A stretch of DNA of 64,000 nucleotides from Arabidopsis thaliana (Eukaryota; Streptophyta; Magnoliopsida; Brassicales; Brassicaceae): assembly GCF_000001735.4 (NCBI RefSeq), contig NC_003074.8, forward strand, positions 17,119,261 to 17,183,260. Direction: 5' to 3'. The first letter of the stretch is position 1. Every line of letters begins with the position of its first letter. The notes beneath the pieces were generated by a model that had not been told where the DNA came from, did not search any database, and saw only the letters and a list, made by a program, of their open reading frames with translations. A program made the translations under genes and the position numbers. Below, piece by piece: positions 11,479 to 21,805 of this stretch.

Positions 11479-13986
11479 TCAGCAGTAGATTTGACCAAAC
11501 GCTCGCAAACGGTTTGGAATTATCAGCTTTGTTTCTCTTTTCGAAACACTTATTTCCAGCTCGATCAAATTGGGCATGGCCTCTTCTTCTATCTGCAACT
11601 CATCTAAACTTCTCATTAACAAGTCAAGCTTCCTCAGCCTACCAAAACCTTGTTCGCTGACGCTCATCTTCCCCGAGTAATTACAACTTAACAAGATCAG
11701 ATCTTCCAGTCTCGGCATTTTCTGCAAAAAAGGCATTGGGTCTTCCTCGAAAGTTATTCCAACCAGTGTCACGGATTCAAGACTGCGTGATATCACATCC
11801 ATGGACCTAACTGCTTCTTCTGATTCCAACGATAAATGGACTTCAGTGGGCGTCGCCAGCTTCAGAACACGAAGACTTTCCAGTTTAGTCAAGGAAGCCC
11901 AGCTCACATGAACTCTTCTCTCCTTTGACCTAGACATTTCAGAAATCCCCAAATCTCGAAGATTTATGAGCAACTCAGGTTTTAGTTTGTTCCAGCTGTC
12001 AAAGGAGATAGACGTCAAGGTCTGAAGGTTCGCTACGTCGCCTATAAGCAATCCTCCAAAAAAATTTCCTATGACATGTCTTAATGATGTGAGCTTACGG
12101 AGATCGATTGTTTCCTCGATGAAATAATTGTCAGATACAAATAGTGTTTGTAGAAACCGTAACTTGGATATAATAGCTGCTATATCAAAATCGTTGATAG
12201 AATTACCATCAATTCCAAGGTACCTCAAGTGGATCAGATCCCCATTAATTTTAAAAGGAAGCCAAAGACTTCCGAAATCAAGCACTCGAAGTAGCTTCAA
12301 TGTTTCAAAATCAAGCCCTACCAAATGGTCGAATTCTCCAAAGTATAAGAAGGATCGCATCCGTTTGTTCTTGCGTTTCTCAGATGAGTATCTCTTGAAC
12401 TGATGGTGAACCACTTCCCTTCTGCAAGTAGTAGAAGAATGTTGGGCCACATGATCGTTATACACGTTTACAAAGTTGAGCTCTTTAGATTTCTTGATAG
12501 CCACGTCTCTCAGAAGATCATGGATTCTACAAGACATCACTTTTCCTCTTTCTCTTCTCACTGCTTCAAGTAAGCTTCTATCTATCAGCTCTTCGATGTA
12601 GTACCGAGCCACATCTTCCATCATCATCTCTTCATCCCCTTGTATAAAACCTTCTGCTACAAGTAAGTGTATCAACTTCTCTAGGTCAATCTCATAGTCC
12701 TCTGGGAAGATACTAAGGTACAGAAAACAGAGTTTGGACTCATGCCGCAGCTCCTTGAAACTTAGATCAAACACAATAGGGGCAACATGAATGGAGTCAT
12801 CCTTTAGGCGTCTCCATAAACTGTTACAAACATCATTCCACTCGCTTGGTGTCTTCCTCGACAAAAGCCCCGCAAGAACAACTATACAAAGTGGTAACCC
12901 TCTGCATTTTTGAACCATTTCTTTTCCGGTTTTCAGCAAATCTTCATCCTTCCTTTGTATATTCCTGAATGCTCTTTGTTCAAACAACTCCCAGCTTTCT
13001 TCAAACGTCAAGAACCTTAACTTATGAGCATAGAATCTCCCATCTACGCCTTCAGCCACGGCTTTAATACGCGTAGTGATGATGACTCTACTTCCTTCAT
13101 GGTTGCAAGGTAACGCTCTCTTTAAGCTGTCCCACGCTTCTCGCTCCCATATATCATCCACCACCACCAAATATTTTTTCCCTTCTAGAAGACCGTAAAG
13201 GTAAACTTCTAACTCTTCCTCTGCAAACTTTCTGATCTTTTCCAACTCTTCCCCAGAAGTCATTCCCAAAGATCTAATGATTCTCATTAGTATATCTCCA
13301 GTTTTATACTCTTGAGAAACATAAGTCCATGCGCGGTATTCGAATCTTTCCTTCACATCCCTTGAGTTGTAGAGCTTCCTAGCAAGTGCAGTCTTTCCAA
13401 GGCCTCCCATACCGAAGATCGAGATAATAAATCTATTTTTCTCTTCATAATCAAGAAGCTTTTCCAAAAGAATCTTAGCATCATCTTCCAAACCAACTAC
13501 AACCTCTTCTTGATCAACAGATCGAGCACGCCGAAGTTGTCTCACTCTCAAACTTGAAGTATTCCCTCCTCCTTGAGGCTCTTTCAAGCCTCCTATACCA
13601 TAAGTCTCCCTCTTGCGAGTGATATCCAAAATTCTTCTCTTGAGAATTCTGATATCATCAACTATGCTGTACGCATCCATCTTCCTGCCTATTTTGTTGG
13701 TCAATCTCCTCAAGCCTCGCCTTTGTGACCTTTCTTCGAGTTTCAAGTGATAAGTGTCCAAAACATCTTCGACGTCATAAGCGAAATCTAAAACCAGTTT
13801 TGACCACTCTTTTGAGACCTCATCTTCTCTTTCTCGCGCTTCAACGTCCTTGAGATAACCATGGATGCACGTCAACTCCGTCTTCAGCTCTTCTAGATCC
13901 TCTTTGACTGCCATAAACATTGATGCTTCTTCAATGAGATAGTTGCCGATCTTTCCCACAACGAACTCCGTGATCGCATCTACCAT
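11479..13986 (-). CDS. RPP13: CC-NB-LRR disease resistance protein RPP13
   Basis: A single uninterrupted frame of 835 aa, the length recorded for RPP13 (At3g46530), an intracellular immune receptor for Hyaloperonospora arabidopsidis. The N-terminal coiled coil (Rx-type) carries the EDVID-type DVEDVLD at 71-77. The NB-ARC domain has the P-loop GMGGLGKT at 192-199, kinase-2 KYLVVVDDIW at 271-280, RNBS-B GSRVIITTR at 298-306, GLPLCIVVLAG at 363-373 and an MHD-type motif written RIHDLLRD (487-494), with Ile in place of the usual Met. Imperfect leucine-rich repeats run from about 540 to the end. The LRR is known to be highly polymorphic between accessions; the allele cannot be named from memory. 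The gene lies inside a tandem duplication of its neighbours. Confidence 0.95.
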   Translation of the reverse strand: MVDAITEFVVGKIGNYLIEEASMFMAVKEDLEELKTELTCIHGYLKDVEAREREDEVSKEWSKLVLDFAYDVEDVLDTYHLKLEERSQRRGLRRLTNKIGRKMDAYSIVDDIRILKRRILDITRKRETYGIGGLKEPQGGGNTSSLRVRQLRRARSVDQEEVVVGLEDDAKILLEKLLDYEEKNRFIISIFGMGGLGKTALARKLYNSRDVKERFEYRAWTYVSQEYKTGDILMRIIRSLGMTSGEELEKIRKFAEEELEVYLYGLLEGKKYLVVVDDIWEREAWDSLKRALPCNHEGSRVIITTRIKAVAEGVDGRFYAHKLRFLTFEESWELFEQRAFRNIQRKDEDLLKTGKEMVQKCRGLPLCIVVLAGLLSRKTPSEWNDVCNSLWRRLKDDSIHVAPIVFDLSFKELRHESKLCFLYLSIFPEDYEIDLEKLIHLLVAEGFIQGDEEMMMEDVARYYIEELIDRSLLEAVRRERGKVMSCRIHDLLRDVAIKKSKELNFVNVYNDHVAQHSSTTCRREVVHHQFKRYSSEKRKNKRMRSFLYFGEFDHLVGLDFETLKLLRVLDFGSLWLPFKINGDLIHLRYLGIDGNSINDFDIAAIISKLRFLQTLFVSDNYFIEETIDLRKLTSLRHVIGNFFGGLLIGDVANLQTLTSISFDSWNKLKPELLINLRDLGISEMSRSKERRVHVSWASLTKLESLRVLKLATPTEVHLSLESEEAVRSMDVISRSLESVTLVGITFEEDPMPFLQKMPRLEDLILLSCNYSGKMSVSEQGFGRLRKLDLLMRSLDELQIEEEAMPNLIELEISVSKRETKLIIPNRLRAFGQIYC

Positions 13987-14058
13987 CTTCTCAATATCGA
14001 TTTGAATCCACGGATATCACCGTAAGCACAAGATTGAAGAAATGTTTTCTTTATTTCA

Positions 14059-14207
14059 GAAACCGTCGTACTTAACTTGTTGGAATGAAATTTCGACCTC
14101 TCCTATATTATCTCAAAACTATGCATCACCTTTATTAAAGAAACCGTCGTACTTGACTTGTTGTTATGAAATTTCGACCTCTCTTACATTATCTCGAAAC
14201 TATGCAT
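14059..14207. repeat. Two 68-bp direct repeats upstream of RPP13
   Basis: Bases 14059-14126 and 14140-14207 are about 90% identical (both begin GAAACCGTCGTACTT and end ATGCAT) with an 81-bp period. They lie 73-221 bp upstream of the RPP13 start codon, so they fall in its 5' UTR or core promoter. I recognise no named element in them. Confidence 0.85.
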
Positions 14208-14405
14208 ATATAGTTTGTAACTATGTCCAAAATAATTCAAGTAGACGTGGGACCAATATACGTTCTCATCTCTCAACTTGTTAGACAATCTTTCGTGGAA
14301 GTTTCAATTTTTCACATATATTTATGTAAGTGTTAAATTTTAAAGATTTAGAGTCTATAGATTGTTGTTCACACCAAACATATATGATTGACCATTAAAC
14401 CCTAA

Positions 14406-14530
14406 AACAAGTTGGAAATTTGCGTTTTTGAGATAACATCTCTATCACCTTGAAACTCATAAGAAAACATTTTCTCTGGTTCGTGAGTGAGCAAAATGCT
14501 CATAAACTACGAGTGAGTTATAAACACCAT
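14406..14530 (-). pseudogene. Degenerate copy of ENTH gene exon 3
   Basis: This segment matches 15541-15657, inside exon 3 of the ENTH/ANTH gene, with shared blocks such as GAGATAACATCT, ATCACCTTGAAACTCAT and GTGAGTTATAA, but it carries several indels and substitutions. It is a remnant of the first copy of a tandem duplication and no longer encodes the ENTH segment. Confidence 0.8.
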
Positions 14531-14571
14531 ACTTGTCTGATATTATAGTTGAGTGCTTTTGTGTATAAACT

Positions 14572-14911
14572 GTGTGATAAATTGATACAAAATGTGCCAC
14601 ATGTGTTCCAAATTTGCAGATGTGAATTACTAAAGCCGAGTATGACGGATACCAAGTAATTCTACTCAAAATAATAAGTAAAACAAGTGCGGTAAAAACT
14701 TTGATATCATTGTATCCATTCTTTAGACAACTGCCATAGTTACTTAAATCTTTCTATCTGTGTTCTTTTATTCTTCCTTCATTGTTCATTTTAATCTCTC
14801 TCTTGCAACAAAGCAAGTTAAAAACAGATCAGTCATTAACAGAAGTGTTATTATTGTAGATATGTATACATATTGGTATACACACATTATCTTCTTCTCG
14901 TGTTTTTTCTC
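14572..14911 (+). pseudogene. Degenerate copy of the ACT12 last intron, last exon and 3' UTR
   Basis: Alignable to about 10600-10945: the acceptor AAATTTGCAG is kept, the last exon starts ATGTG and retains AAAGCCGAGTATGA, then the coding part is deleted or mutated. The 3' UTR blocks TGTGTTCTTTTATTCTT, CATTGTTCATTTTAATCTCT and CAGATCAGTCATTAACAGA are nearly identical. With the ENTH exon 3 remnant just before it, this marks the junction of a tandem duplication. Confidence 0.85.
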
Positions 14912-14943
14912 TTATACAGATTGCGATATCACGTAATTAAAAT

Positions 14944-16151
14944 TTAATCTGTGTTCTCATCAAGCAAGACTACTGTATGCTTACTCTCGCCATCCGTAAA
15001 TGGATGGTTCTCGTCTTCTCCGGCTAGTTCTTGACCCTCCTTTTTACTAAAACCCAAAAGTGGGTTTACCTCTGTGTTCTCATCATCTTCAGGATCCATA
15101 TTTTCTTTCATACCCGTCCTAGATTCCTCGCTCGGGTCAGCTACCAGCGGCTGAGGAAAAAGGTTGGCGTCATTAGGAGAAACCATAGTGTTCTCTTGGT
15201 CATCCTCATCGTAATTCTTGGTAAAATTGGAATTACATTTCCTATAGACTGTAGATTCTTGTAAGACTTCATGCTCTGACAAAGAATGAGATGAAGACTT
15301 GTGGTTAAAGCTACCGAAACCTTGAATCCCTCGAGACAGCTCACGAGCTCGCTTCCTTTCTTCCTTAAGTAATTCCCCTTTCTCAAGTAGCTTTAAAACC
15401 TTCTCTGCTTTCTTTCTAACAGCTAATCCCCAATTAAACCTACCAAAAAACAAAACCTTATAGCCTAAGAACATTGAAACTCTCTTCATACCAAACATGA
15501 TCCGTCTTAAAACGCTAAAACCATTACCCTTTCTCGTCAATCTGTTGGAAGGTTTGCATTTGGGAGATAACATCTATATCACCTTGAAACTCATCGGAAA
15601 CACTCTCTGGTCCATGAGTGAGTAAATGCTCAACAACTATTAGTGAGTTATAAGCCATCCTCCAGTTTCTCTTATCGAACTTTGCCAATCTAATTTACAC
15701 CAAACAATAACAACAACAAATGCTCCAAATCTCAGTAATAGAATATGCTTGTTTAAGTAAAATGTATCGATTAATCACAAGTTATGTAACCTTTTGTGCA
15801 AGACTTCAACAATCGCCAAGTAATCTTCAAACTCAAAAGCAGCCTTTGAAATGGACCCTAAGGTTTGTGTATTTGGTCCACATGACTCACCATCCGTAGC
15901 TTCCTCAGTCATTCTTCAACCAAATTTACATACACATAAATCTGTGTTAGAAACCAAGACTCCTGAAAAAAAGATAGAAGCAAGAAGCCAAAAATAAAAA
16001 AGACTAACAGTTGAAGAGGAGTAACATCGGTGAGAGCTAAACGCGCCGTTTTAAGCTTCTCTTTGAAGAAAAATGAAGCTTGTTTCTTCAACTCAAGGAA
16101 AGATGGTGTTCCCATGGCGATGCTGCTTCGAGTTCTGCTCATCATTGACAT
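14944..16151 (-). CDS. ENTH/ANTH-VHS superfamily clathrin-adaptor-like protein
   Basis: Exons complement(join(14944..15439, 15528..15689, 15791..15913, 16009..16151)) give 924 nt and 307 aa from the first ATG. The ENTH domain begins at MGTPSFLELKKQASFFFKEK, so the ATG at 16115 (codon 13) may be the real start (295 aa). The domain continues with KTARLALTDVTP, LVVRKK-type helices (GLAVRKKAEKVLKLL) and ends near residue 175. The C-terminal part is acidic, Ser/Glu/Asp-rich and probably disordered. Family members bind phosphoinositides and assist clathrin coats at Golgi or endosomes; cargo for this short member is not known. It probably corresponds to At3g46540. All splice sites are GT-AG. Exon 3 is duplicated as a remnant at 14406-14530. 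Confidence 0.9.
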
Positions 16152-17351
16152 CTTTCTTTCAAATTATTATCAAGAACCATATGAGAAAAACGAGAGAGAG
16201 GAGAGAGGCCTTTGGATCTATTTCTTTAGTGTTGGGTTAGTTCAAAAACAGATGAATTCTAGATTGGTCATTGAATATATGGACAAAAAAAACTTTAATA
16301 TAACCAAGAAAAGTCCAAATCTGTGATCCCCAAAAAGGTCCACAAGATTGAAAATTTTGAATGATCGTTGATCGTTTTACATTGGAAAAGTCAAGCACTA
16401 TAGTACCACCAATTACCATTAATTCCACATCAATTGCCTCAACTGATCTGATTTTGAATCATTTTTATAACTCATAAATTCATAAAAAGACATAGAAGTT
16501 ACAAAATTAATAGCTTGAAAACGAATTTCTCGATTGAAAATACATGAATAATTCGTTTTCAAGATCAACAGTTAAAAAGAAAAATCTTAAATTACTCAAA
16601 TATACGGTTTAGTAAAATAGTACGGTAGTAGTGTGTGAGCGAGCACAGGGGATCAATGACTCCCTTCTCTTTTCACGGAGTCAGTGAAGTGAAGTGAATA
16701 AGGTAGAGTTAGATCTGGCCGTACACATCCACACGCGCGCTGATGACACTGGGATCTTAAGATCCGACGGCTCTAGATAACCCGAAAATCTAGCGAGAAA
16801 TTGACTTGAGAGATAGGCGATCTGGACCGTCGGTGTCAACTTGGTAGGACCCACTACTGCACCTGTCACGCACTCACTGTTTATTATTCCGCTGAGCTAA
16901 TTCACTCCTGATATTTAGATTCCATACAAACTTCTTTAGAATTTCACCACACCTCAATCTATATAAATTAACCATTTAAAAGTTACAAATCCACGTGTTA
17001 TTTGTAGAAATTAGAATATACTAATGTTTAGAAAATTGAGGTCACGCGGTTGCATGATGAAGTAAAATTTATTGACATATTTTAGGTTGAAACTGGGAAT
17101 AACCTTCGGTAAAAGATGATTCAAGAGCAAAAGAGAAAATGAAGGATTTATATAGTCATGGGTTTTACCCAAAATCGCCCATTCAATCCAAATTTACATG
17201 GGAAAGTGAATTTGTTTTTTCCTCGACTCAAATACAATAACATTATCGTGAATAAATATAAACCCTTGTGAAAAAAAAAATCCAGTAAAAATAAATAAAG
17301 CCCTAATCGAAGGCAAAACATTATGTGATAAAAGAAAGAAAGAAAAAAAAA
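16152..17351. other. Intergenic region upstream of the ENTH gene
   Basis: About 1.2 kb between the ENTH start and the FLA4 stop, both on the minus strand. The GC-richer block 16640-16880 (CCGACGGCTC, GGACCGTCGG, CACACGCGCG) looks like promoter or UTR sequence. A 62-codon open frame there (16681-16869, minus) matches no family I know. Confidence 0.5.
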
Positions 17352-18614
17352 TCATACCAAAACATAACAAAATGCTATACACCAACACCACAAGACCAAG
17401 AAACCAAGTGGTCTTTTAACCGCGCCGGAAGAAACTATCTCACGCGGTGGTGATACTAGTCGTGACGGCTGTTCACTAGAACTCTCCGGCGACAAAGAAA
17501 TCTCCTGTGGAGGAGCTGTGGCAACGGGTTGACCCGATTTTGGAAATAGTTCTTTAGGCAAAAGAACTTTGGATACTCCGAAAACAGAAACCGGGTTTTG
17601 ATCAAAAGCCGTTTGAGTCACAACAGCTAAAACCACACCCGAATTGATCGTTACGATTGACCCGTTAACCCGGGAGATGTTGAGAGTGTATGAACCGGCT
17701 CCCATTTCTTCAGTGGCTAATGTCGGTTGAACCGGGTTGGTTATTGATTCTAGTGAACCGAGAGTGTAGTATGAATGTAGCACGTGGAATTTTAACACGA
17801 ATGCTTTTTGCTCCGCCGGTAATGACTGGAGGTTAACGTTGGAAGGGAGATCGGAGAAGGCGGAGTCGGTGGGGACGAAGACTGTGATGCCGGCGCCACG
17901 TTCGTCGTTTTCGAATTCTGTTATGACACCGGAAGCGACGAGGAGGGATAGAGCGACGTTGAAGTTGTGTCCGTTGATTAGTATCTGAGTGAGATTGATT
18001 CCCGCCGGTGGAGGGGAGAGAGATGTTGACGTCGGCGGTGGAGTGAGAGTCTCCGATGCGGTGATATCGATTCCGGTGGGGACGATGAGGGAGTCCACGG
18101 TGAGGACGGTTATGTTGGGAGGTTTGGTCTCGAGAAGCTTTAACACAGTGACGTTTTTGGTGGCTGGAGATCCGATCGTGACGGATCCTGAAGCCGGGTC
18201 ACGGGTTACGTTAACGGATCCAGATCCAAAGAATGTACGACCGGAAGCTTCGTAGAGAGTAGTGACGGCGGAGCCTGACGGTGGAATACGTCGGAGATCG
18301 GAATCTGAAAGGAACTGGAGGAGGACATGGAAGCGGAGGAGATCTGCTAGGGCGGAAGGAGGTAGGCGGCGCGTGAGGTCCAAGGAGGCGGAGGAGAATT
18401 GAGAATTGGGAACGGCGAGGAGGGTTAATGAGTTTCTACCGGAGAGTTCGGCAGCGATGCCGGAAGAGACGAGGAGGTTTGAGAAAGATGAGAGATTAGG
18501 GAAAGAGGAGAGGACGGCGGTGACGTTAATTGCGGCGGCGGTGGAAGATAGGAGGAGAAGTAAATAAGGTAATGCGAGAAGGGTAAAATGGGAAATTGAG
18601 ATTACGTTCGCCAT
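17352..18614 (-). CDS. FLA4: Fasciclin-like arabinogalactan protein FLA4 / SOS5
   Basis: Intronless, 420 aa counting from the ATG at 18614, the length of FLA4/SOS5 (At3g46550). A longer in-frame start at 18782 would add 56 residues with no signal peptide at the front, so I reject it. Residues 1-28 form a signal peptide (LLALPYLLLLLSSTAAA). Two FAS1 domains follow, about 30-175 and 205-345, separated by a Pro/Thr/Ser-rich linker (TPPPTSTSLSPPP) suited to arabinogalactan addition. There are many N-glycosylation sequons (NVT, NIT, NLT, NIS). A second Ser/Pro-rich stretch precedes a hydrophobic C-terminus that fits a GPI-anchor signal. Known role: cell-surface glycoprotein acting with FEI1/FEI2 in cell-wall synthesis, salt-root growth and seed mucilage. 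Confidence 0.96.
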   Translation of the reverse strand: MANVISISHFTLLALPYLLLLLSSTAAAINVTAVLSSFPNLSSFSNLLVSSGIAAELSGRNSLTLLAVPNSQFSSASLDLTRRLPPSALADLLRFHVLLQFLSDSDLRRIPPSGSAVTTLYEASGRTFFGSGSVNVTRDPASGSVTIGSPATKNVTVLKLLETKPPNITVLTVDSLIVPTGIDITASETLTPPPTSTSLSPPPAGINLTQILINGHNFNVALSLLVASGVITEFENDERGAGITVFVPTDSAFSDLPSNVNLQSLPAEQKAFVLKFHVLHSYYTLGSLESITNPVQPTLATEEMGAGSYTLNISRVNGSIVTINSGVVLAVVTQTAFDQNPVSVFGVSKVLLPKELFPKSGQPVATAPPQEISLSPESSSEQPSRLVSPPREIVSSGAVKRPLGFLVLWCWCIAFCYVLV

Positions 18615-19371
18615 TATTTTTTGAGTTAGGTCATGAGATTGGTAAAGAGAAGAACACAGAGAAGGAAGTGAGTGGATAGAGAGATGGGAGTGATGTGTGA
18701 GTGAAGTTTGGTGGACGAAATTAAAATTAGAGACATCGTTGGGAATTGTATGACGCGCGGTGTTTGGGAGTTTGAAGTTCACGCGTAGAACAAAACAGAT
18801 GTCATTGTGTCAGAAAGAGAGATGCTTTTGTGGACACTTCTAGTCTTGTAGTGATTAGATTTTGGTGAGAAGATTTATTTGATTGAAATAAAATTAATGT
18901 ATTTTATGTGGTGCCCACGTGGGGTATAGTTTTAATAATAATGTCATTAAAGTTTTTTTCGTTTGCATGTGAGTTTCCTAGCTGTGAATTAATTAAGCTG
19001 CAGTCACTTAATCTTAATCAACAATAGTACAATGCAATTACTTGGATTAGATAAAATATCGAATTAGGATTACCGTTTAGATTGTTTTTTTTCCCTCAAG
19101 TTTAGTGTATTTGATTTAGAAAGGAATTCAAATAGTTTATGAGACTATTTAGATAAGTAAGATAACCATATGTATGTAGGCGAGTATTATATATTTGGTA
19201 CCGTTACTATATATCGGGCCTAATTAGTAAAACATTAGGCTTTAATCAAGTCTAAGTAATAAAGCCCACCAGGCCCAATAAAGAAAATCGCTAGGGTTTA
19301 AGTCTTAAGCACAGAACAAGGAGGCGATGAAGAATTGAATCTGTAGTCGAAAGAAAAGAGTTGGGAAAAAA
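18615..19371. promoter_or_regulatory. Divergent FLA4 / TIM9 promoter with site II and telo-box motifs
   Basis: On the TIM9 side lie GGCCCA-type site II elements (ATCGGGCCTAA near 19214; AAAGCCCACCAGGCCCAA at about 19261-19278) and a telo-box AGGGTTTA at about 19294. This combination is established as common before plant genes for ribosomes and mitochondrial import. The FLA4 side is A/G-rich leader sequence. No further gene was seen. Confidence 0.7.
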
Positions 19372-20041
19372 ATGGACGCAAGCATGATGGCTGGACTTGA
19401 TGGTCTTCCTGAAGAAGACAAAGCCAAAATGGCCTCCATGATCGATCAGCTTCAGCTCCGTGATAGGTTCGTCACTTAGATCGGTTTCTCTGTTTTTCAT
19501 TTAGGATTCTCCCAAAAAAATTGACTTTTAGCTCCTTGAAATCTTTGTTCTTATAGTTCAAAGCTAATTAGATTTGCTTTAGAATATTGATTCAAGGTTA
19601 GTGTGTACTTATTTCTGGCTAATTATAGATCTTTGGGTCCTTATGGTTCATTGATAAACAAAAGTTTGGATTAGAGTTAGTGAAATTGTTCTTTAAGATG
19701 TAACTGTGTTGTCTCATTTTGTGTGTTGTTGTCAAAACTCACAAAATCTTCACATTATTTAGGTTGTAACAACTTATGCAATGCCTATTGTTGTTTTGTG
19801 TTTAGGCCTTAACTTTGGCTACTTTTGTTGAGTTTTGTTTTTGGTGAATTTCAGTTTGAGGATGTACAATTCATTGGTGGAGAGGTGTTTCGTGGACTGT
19901 GTTGATAGCTTCACACGCAAATCTCTGCAGAAACAAGAGGAGACTTGTGTGATGCGTTGCGCTGAGAAGTTCCTTAAGCATACGATGCGTGTTGGTATGC
20001 GGTTTGCTGAGCTCAATCAGAACGCACCAACCCAAGACTGA
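19372..20041 (+). CDS. TIM9: Small Tim chaperone of the mitochondrial intermembrane space, TIM9
   Basis: Two exons, join(19372..19466, 19855..20041), encode 93 aa. The twin CX3C motif is present as CFVDC and CVMRC, 15 residues apart, which forms two intramolecular disulfides after Mia40-dependent import. The N-terminus MDASMMAGLDGLPEEDKAKM and the QLQLRDSLRMYNSL helix fit Tim9 (At3g46560). Tim9 joins Tim10 in a hexamer that escorts hydrophobic carrier and beta-barrel precursors across the intermembrane space. Both splice sites are GT-AG. The promoter motifs upstream fit a housekeeping mitochondrial gene. Confidence 0.96.
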
Positions 20042-20276
20042 TATAGTCTGCTTTTTCTGTTTGGTTTTTTCGTACGGTTTACGAGTCCGAAACCAGAATA
20101 AACCGGTTGTTAGTTGTTCAGGTTACTACTCCGATACTGTTTTTTGAACATCTTGTACTGTGAAATTATTTTGACTGTATCCAGTTCTGATATTGATATT
20201 GACTTGTATTTCAATGGAGTCTAGAGAATATCATATCATATCAGTATTACATCGACCAGTTCCAAATTTTCAATGT

Positions 20277-20672
20277 GTAATATTGCTTAACATCTTGAAA
20301 CTTTGTTACAAAAGAAATCGAGCTCTAATCTAATCTAAAGGTACCTTATTTGTTTTAATGATATCGACATTGGTAAGTCTAGTTTAATCAAACCGAAGTT
20401 TTGCTCGGAACCGTAGATTTGATTTGTGATCTTCGTTGAAGACGAGAGAAAGAGTGTAACTCTCCAAGAGAAGGAAGAGAAGAGAAGAGATGAGATGTAG
20501 ATGAAACAACTTGAGTTCTCATCATGATCGTGTACGAGTTTATTAAAGTTACAACTTCTACGTTTGGCAAAACTCACTATGAGTTATTTTTGGGAGCAGA
20601 TCATATTCGGTTTGATTGTGGAACATTACTACAATACTACTACTTGATTCATGTAGACGTGAGCGAGTGACT
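20277..20672 (-). pseudogene. Internally deleted copy of the neighbouring GH17 glucanase gene
   Basis: The left part (about 20277-20400) matches the 3' UTR and last codons of the gene at 26537-27607; the frame keeps SEQNFGL and ends in the same 3' region. The right part (about 20505-20672) matches its start-codon region and 5' UTR (CATGATCGTG, GAGTTTATT, GGGAGCA, TTCGGTTTGATTGTGGA). Nearly 1 kb of coding sequence between them is missing and replaced by about 90 bases of A/G-rich sequence. It is a non-functional partial duplicate about 6 kb from its parent. Confidence 0.8.
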
Positions 20673-20850
20673 GATTTTCGTGAATGTCTATTTATTAAAT
20701 TAGTGATAATAAATTAACTAAATTTGGTAATTGAAATTCTTTATAGGTATAGAAAAAGCCACCTTCTCTGTTGTTAAAAAAAAAAAAGGTAATATTAGTG
20801 GATAGCGATATTTGACATCATAATTAAGAAACTAATCATATGTGAGAAAT

Positions 20851-21601
20851 GGGGGGAACGGCCTATTCCATCATGAACTTAGTTGTTTTATCGTATTCAT
20901 ACACATAACTTTGAGTCGTGCTTATAACTACATGAACTTAACTAAAATTTGAATTTCCTATGTAAATTCGGTCAAAACCATCAATTCGACAAACGGTGTT
21001 ACTATTTTGTTAACGAGTGCTGACTGGGATGCCACGTCGTATCACAAAACGGCGTCGTTTTGTTCAATTATAGAAAATAAAAAATCTGAAACAAAATCTT
21101 ACAAAGTGGAGAATCAAACCAACAACCTTTGGCATTATTACTCCACTTTGGAACCAGTAGAGCCAAGGTAACAATTGTTATTTTGGTCGTTTGAACAATT
21201 ATATATAATGTAATAAATTAAAAATAATAAAAAATGTTCATGGAGATTTTCAAGTTTACGGGAGATGCTTTTCTTTGAATATCAGACCACGAGGAACATC
21301 CATGTTTTGGAAGGAAAATTGGAGAATGGAAACTGAGAATAAGCTGGTGGAGAAGAAACTTTGAGTCGTGTTTATAACTACATGAACTTAACTACATGTT
21401 TTGTGATACGACGTGGCATCCCAGTTAGCACTCGTTAACGGAACAATAACACCGTTTGTCGAATTGATGGTTTTGACTGAATTTATATTGTGTAGGAAAT
21501 GCAAAATTTAGTTAAGTTCATGTAGTTATAAGCACGACTCAAAGTTCTATGTATGAATACGATAAAGCAACTAAATTCATGGTGGAATAGGCCGTTCTCC
21601 C
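20851..21601. mobile_element. Non-autonomous MULE-like element with long terminal inverted repeats
   Basis: The ends are inverted copies of about 200 bp (20851-21060 and about 21355-21601), each beginning GGGRGAACGGCCTATTCCA when read inward. Perfect 9-bp direct repeats GTGAGAAAT flank the element at 20842-20850 and 21602-21610, the target-site size expected of Mutator-like elements. The interior (about 300 bp) encodes no transposase and holds a tRNA-like stretch. High arm identity suggests a fairly recent insertion. The exact family name is not assigned. Confidence 0.8.
21098..21172 (-). other. tRNA-like (pol III box) sequence inside the MULE-like element
   Basis: Read on the minus strand the segment contains TTGGCTCTACTGG, resembling an A box, and about 40 bases later GGTTTGATTCTCC, resembling a B box. 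The two are spaced as in a tRNA gene. The stems do not form a convincing full cloverleaf, so this is a degraded tRNA-like insertion rather than a functional tRNA. Confidence 0.35.
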
Positions 21602-21805
21602 GTGAGAAATGTTGGGTAAATGATTCTTTTTGTGGTGGAGTAGGGGTAAAGAAAAGACCAATTAACTTTGTAAACTTATAGTTTTTACAATGATACTTTT
21701 ATTTATGGTGATAGAGATTTCATAAGGTTTAGTGAGAAAAAGAAAAGAGACTCCGAAGGTTCAGTAAGAAAAAGAAAAGAAAAGAGATCTAGAGGTGGAA
21801 GCCAT

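Noticed and set aside
16681-16869. 62-codon minus-strand frame near the ENTH promoter
   Set aside because: GC-richer promoter-like block; no family similarity.
17352-18782. 476-aa version of FLA4
   Set aside because: The extra 56 residues would precede the signal peptide; the 420-aa form starts directly with it and matches the known length.
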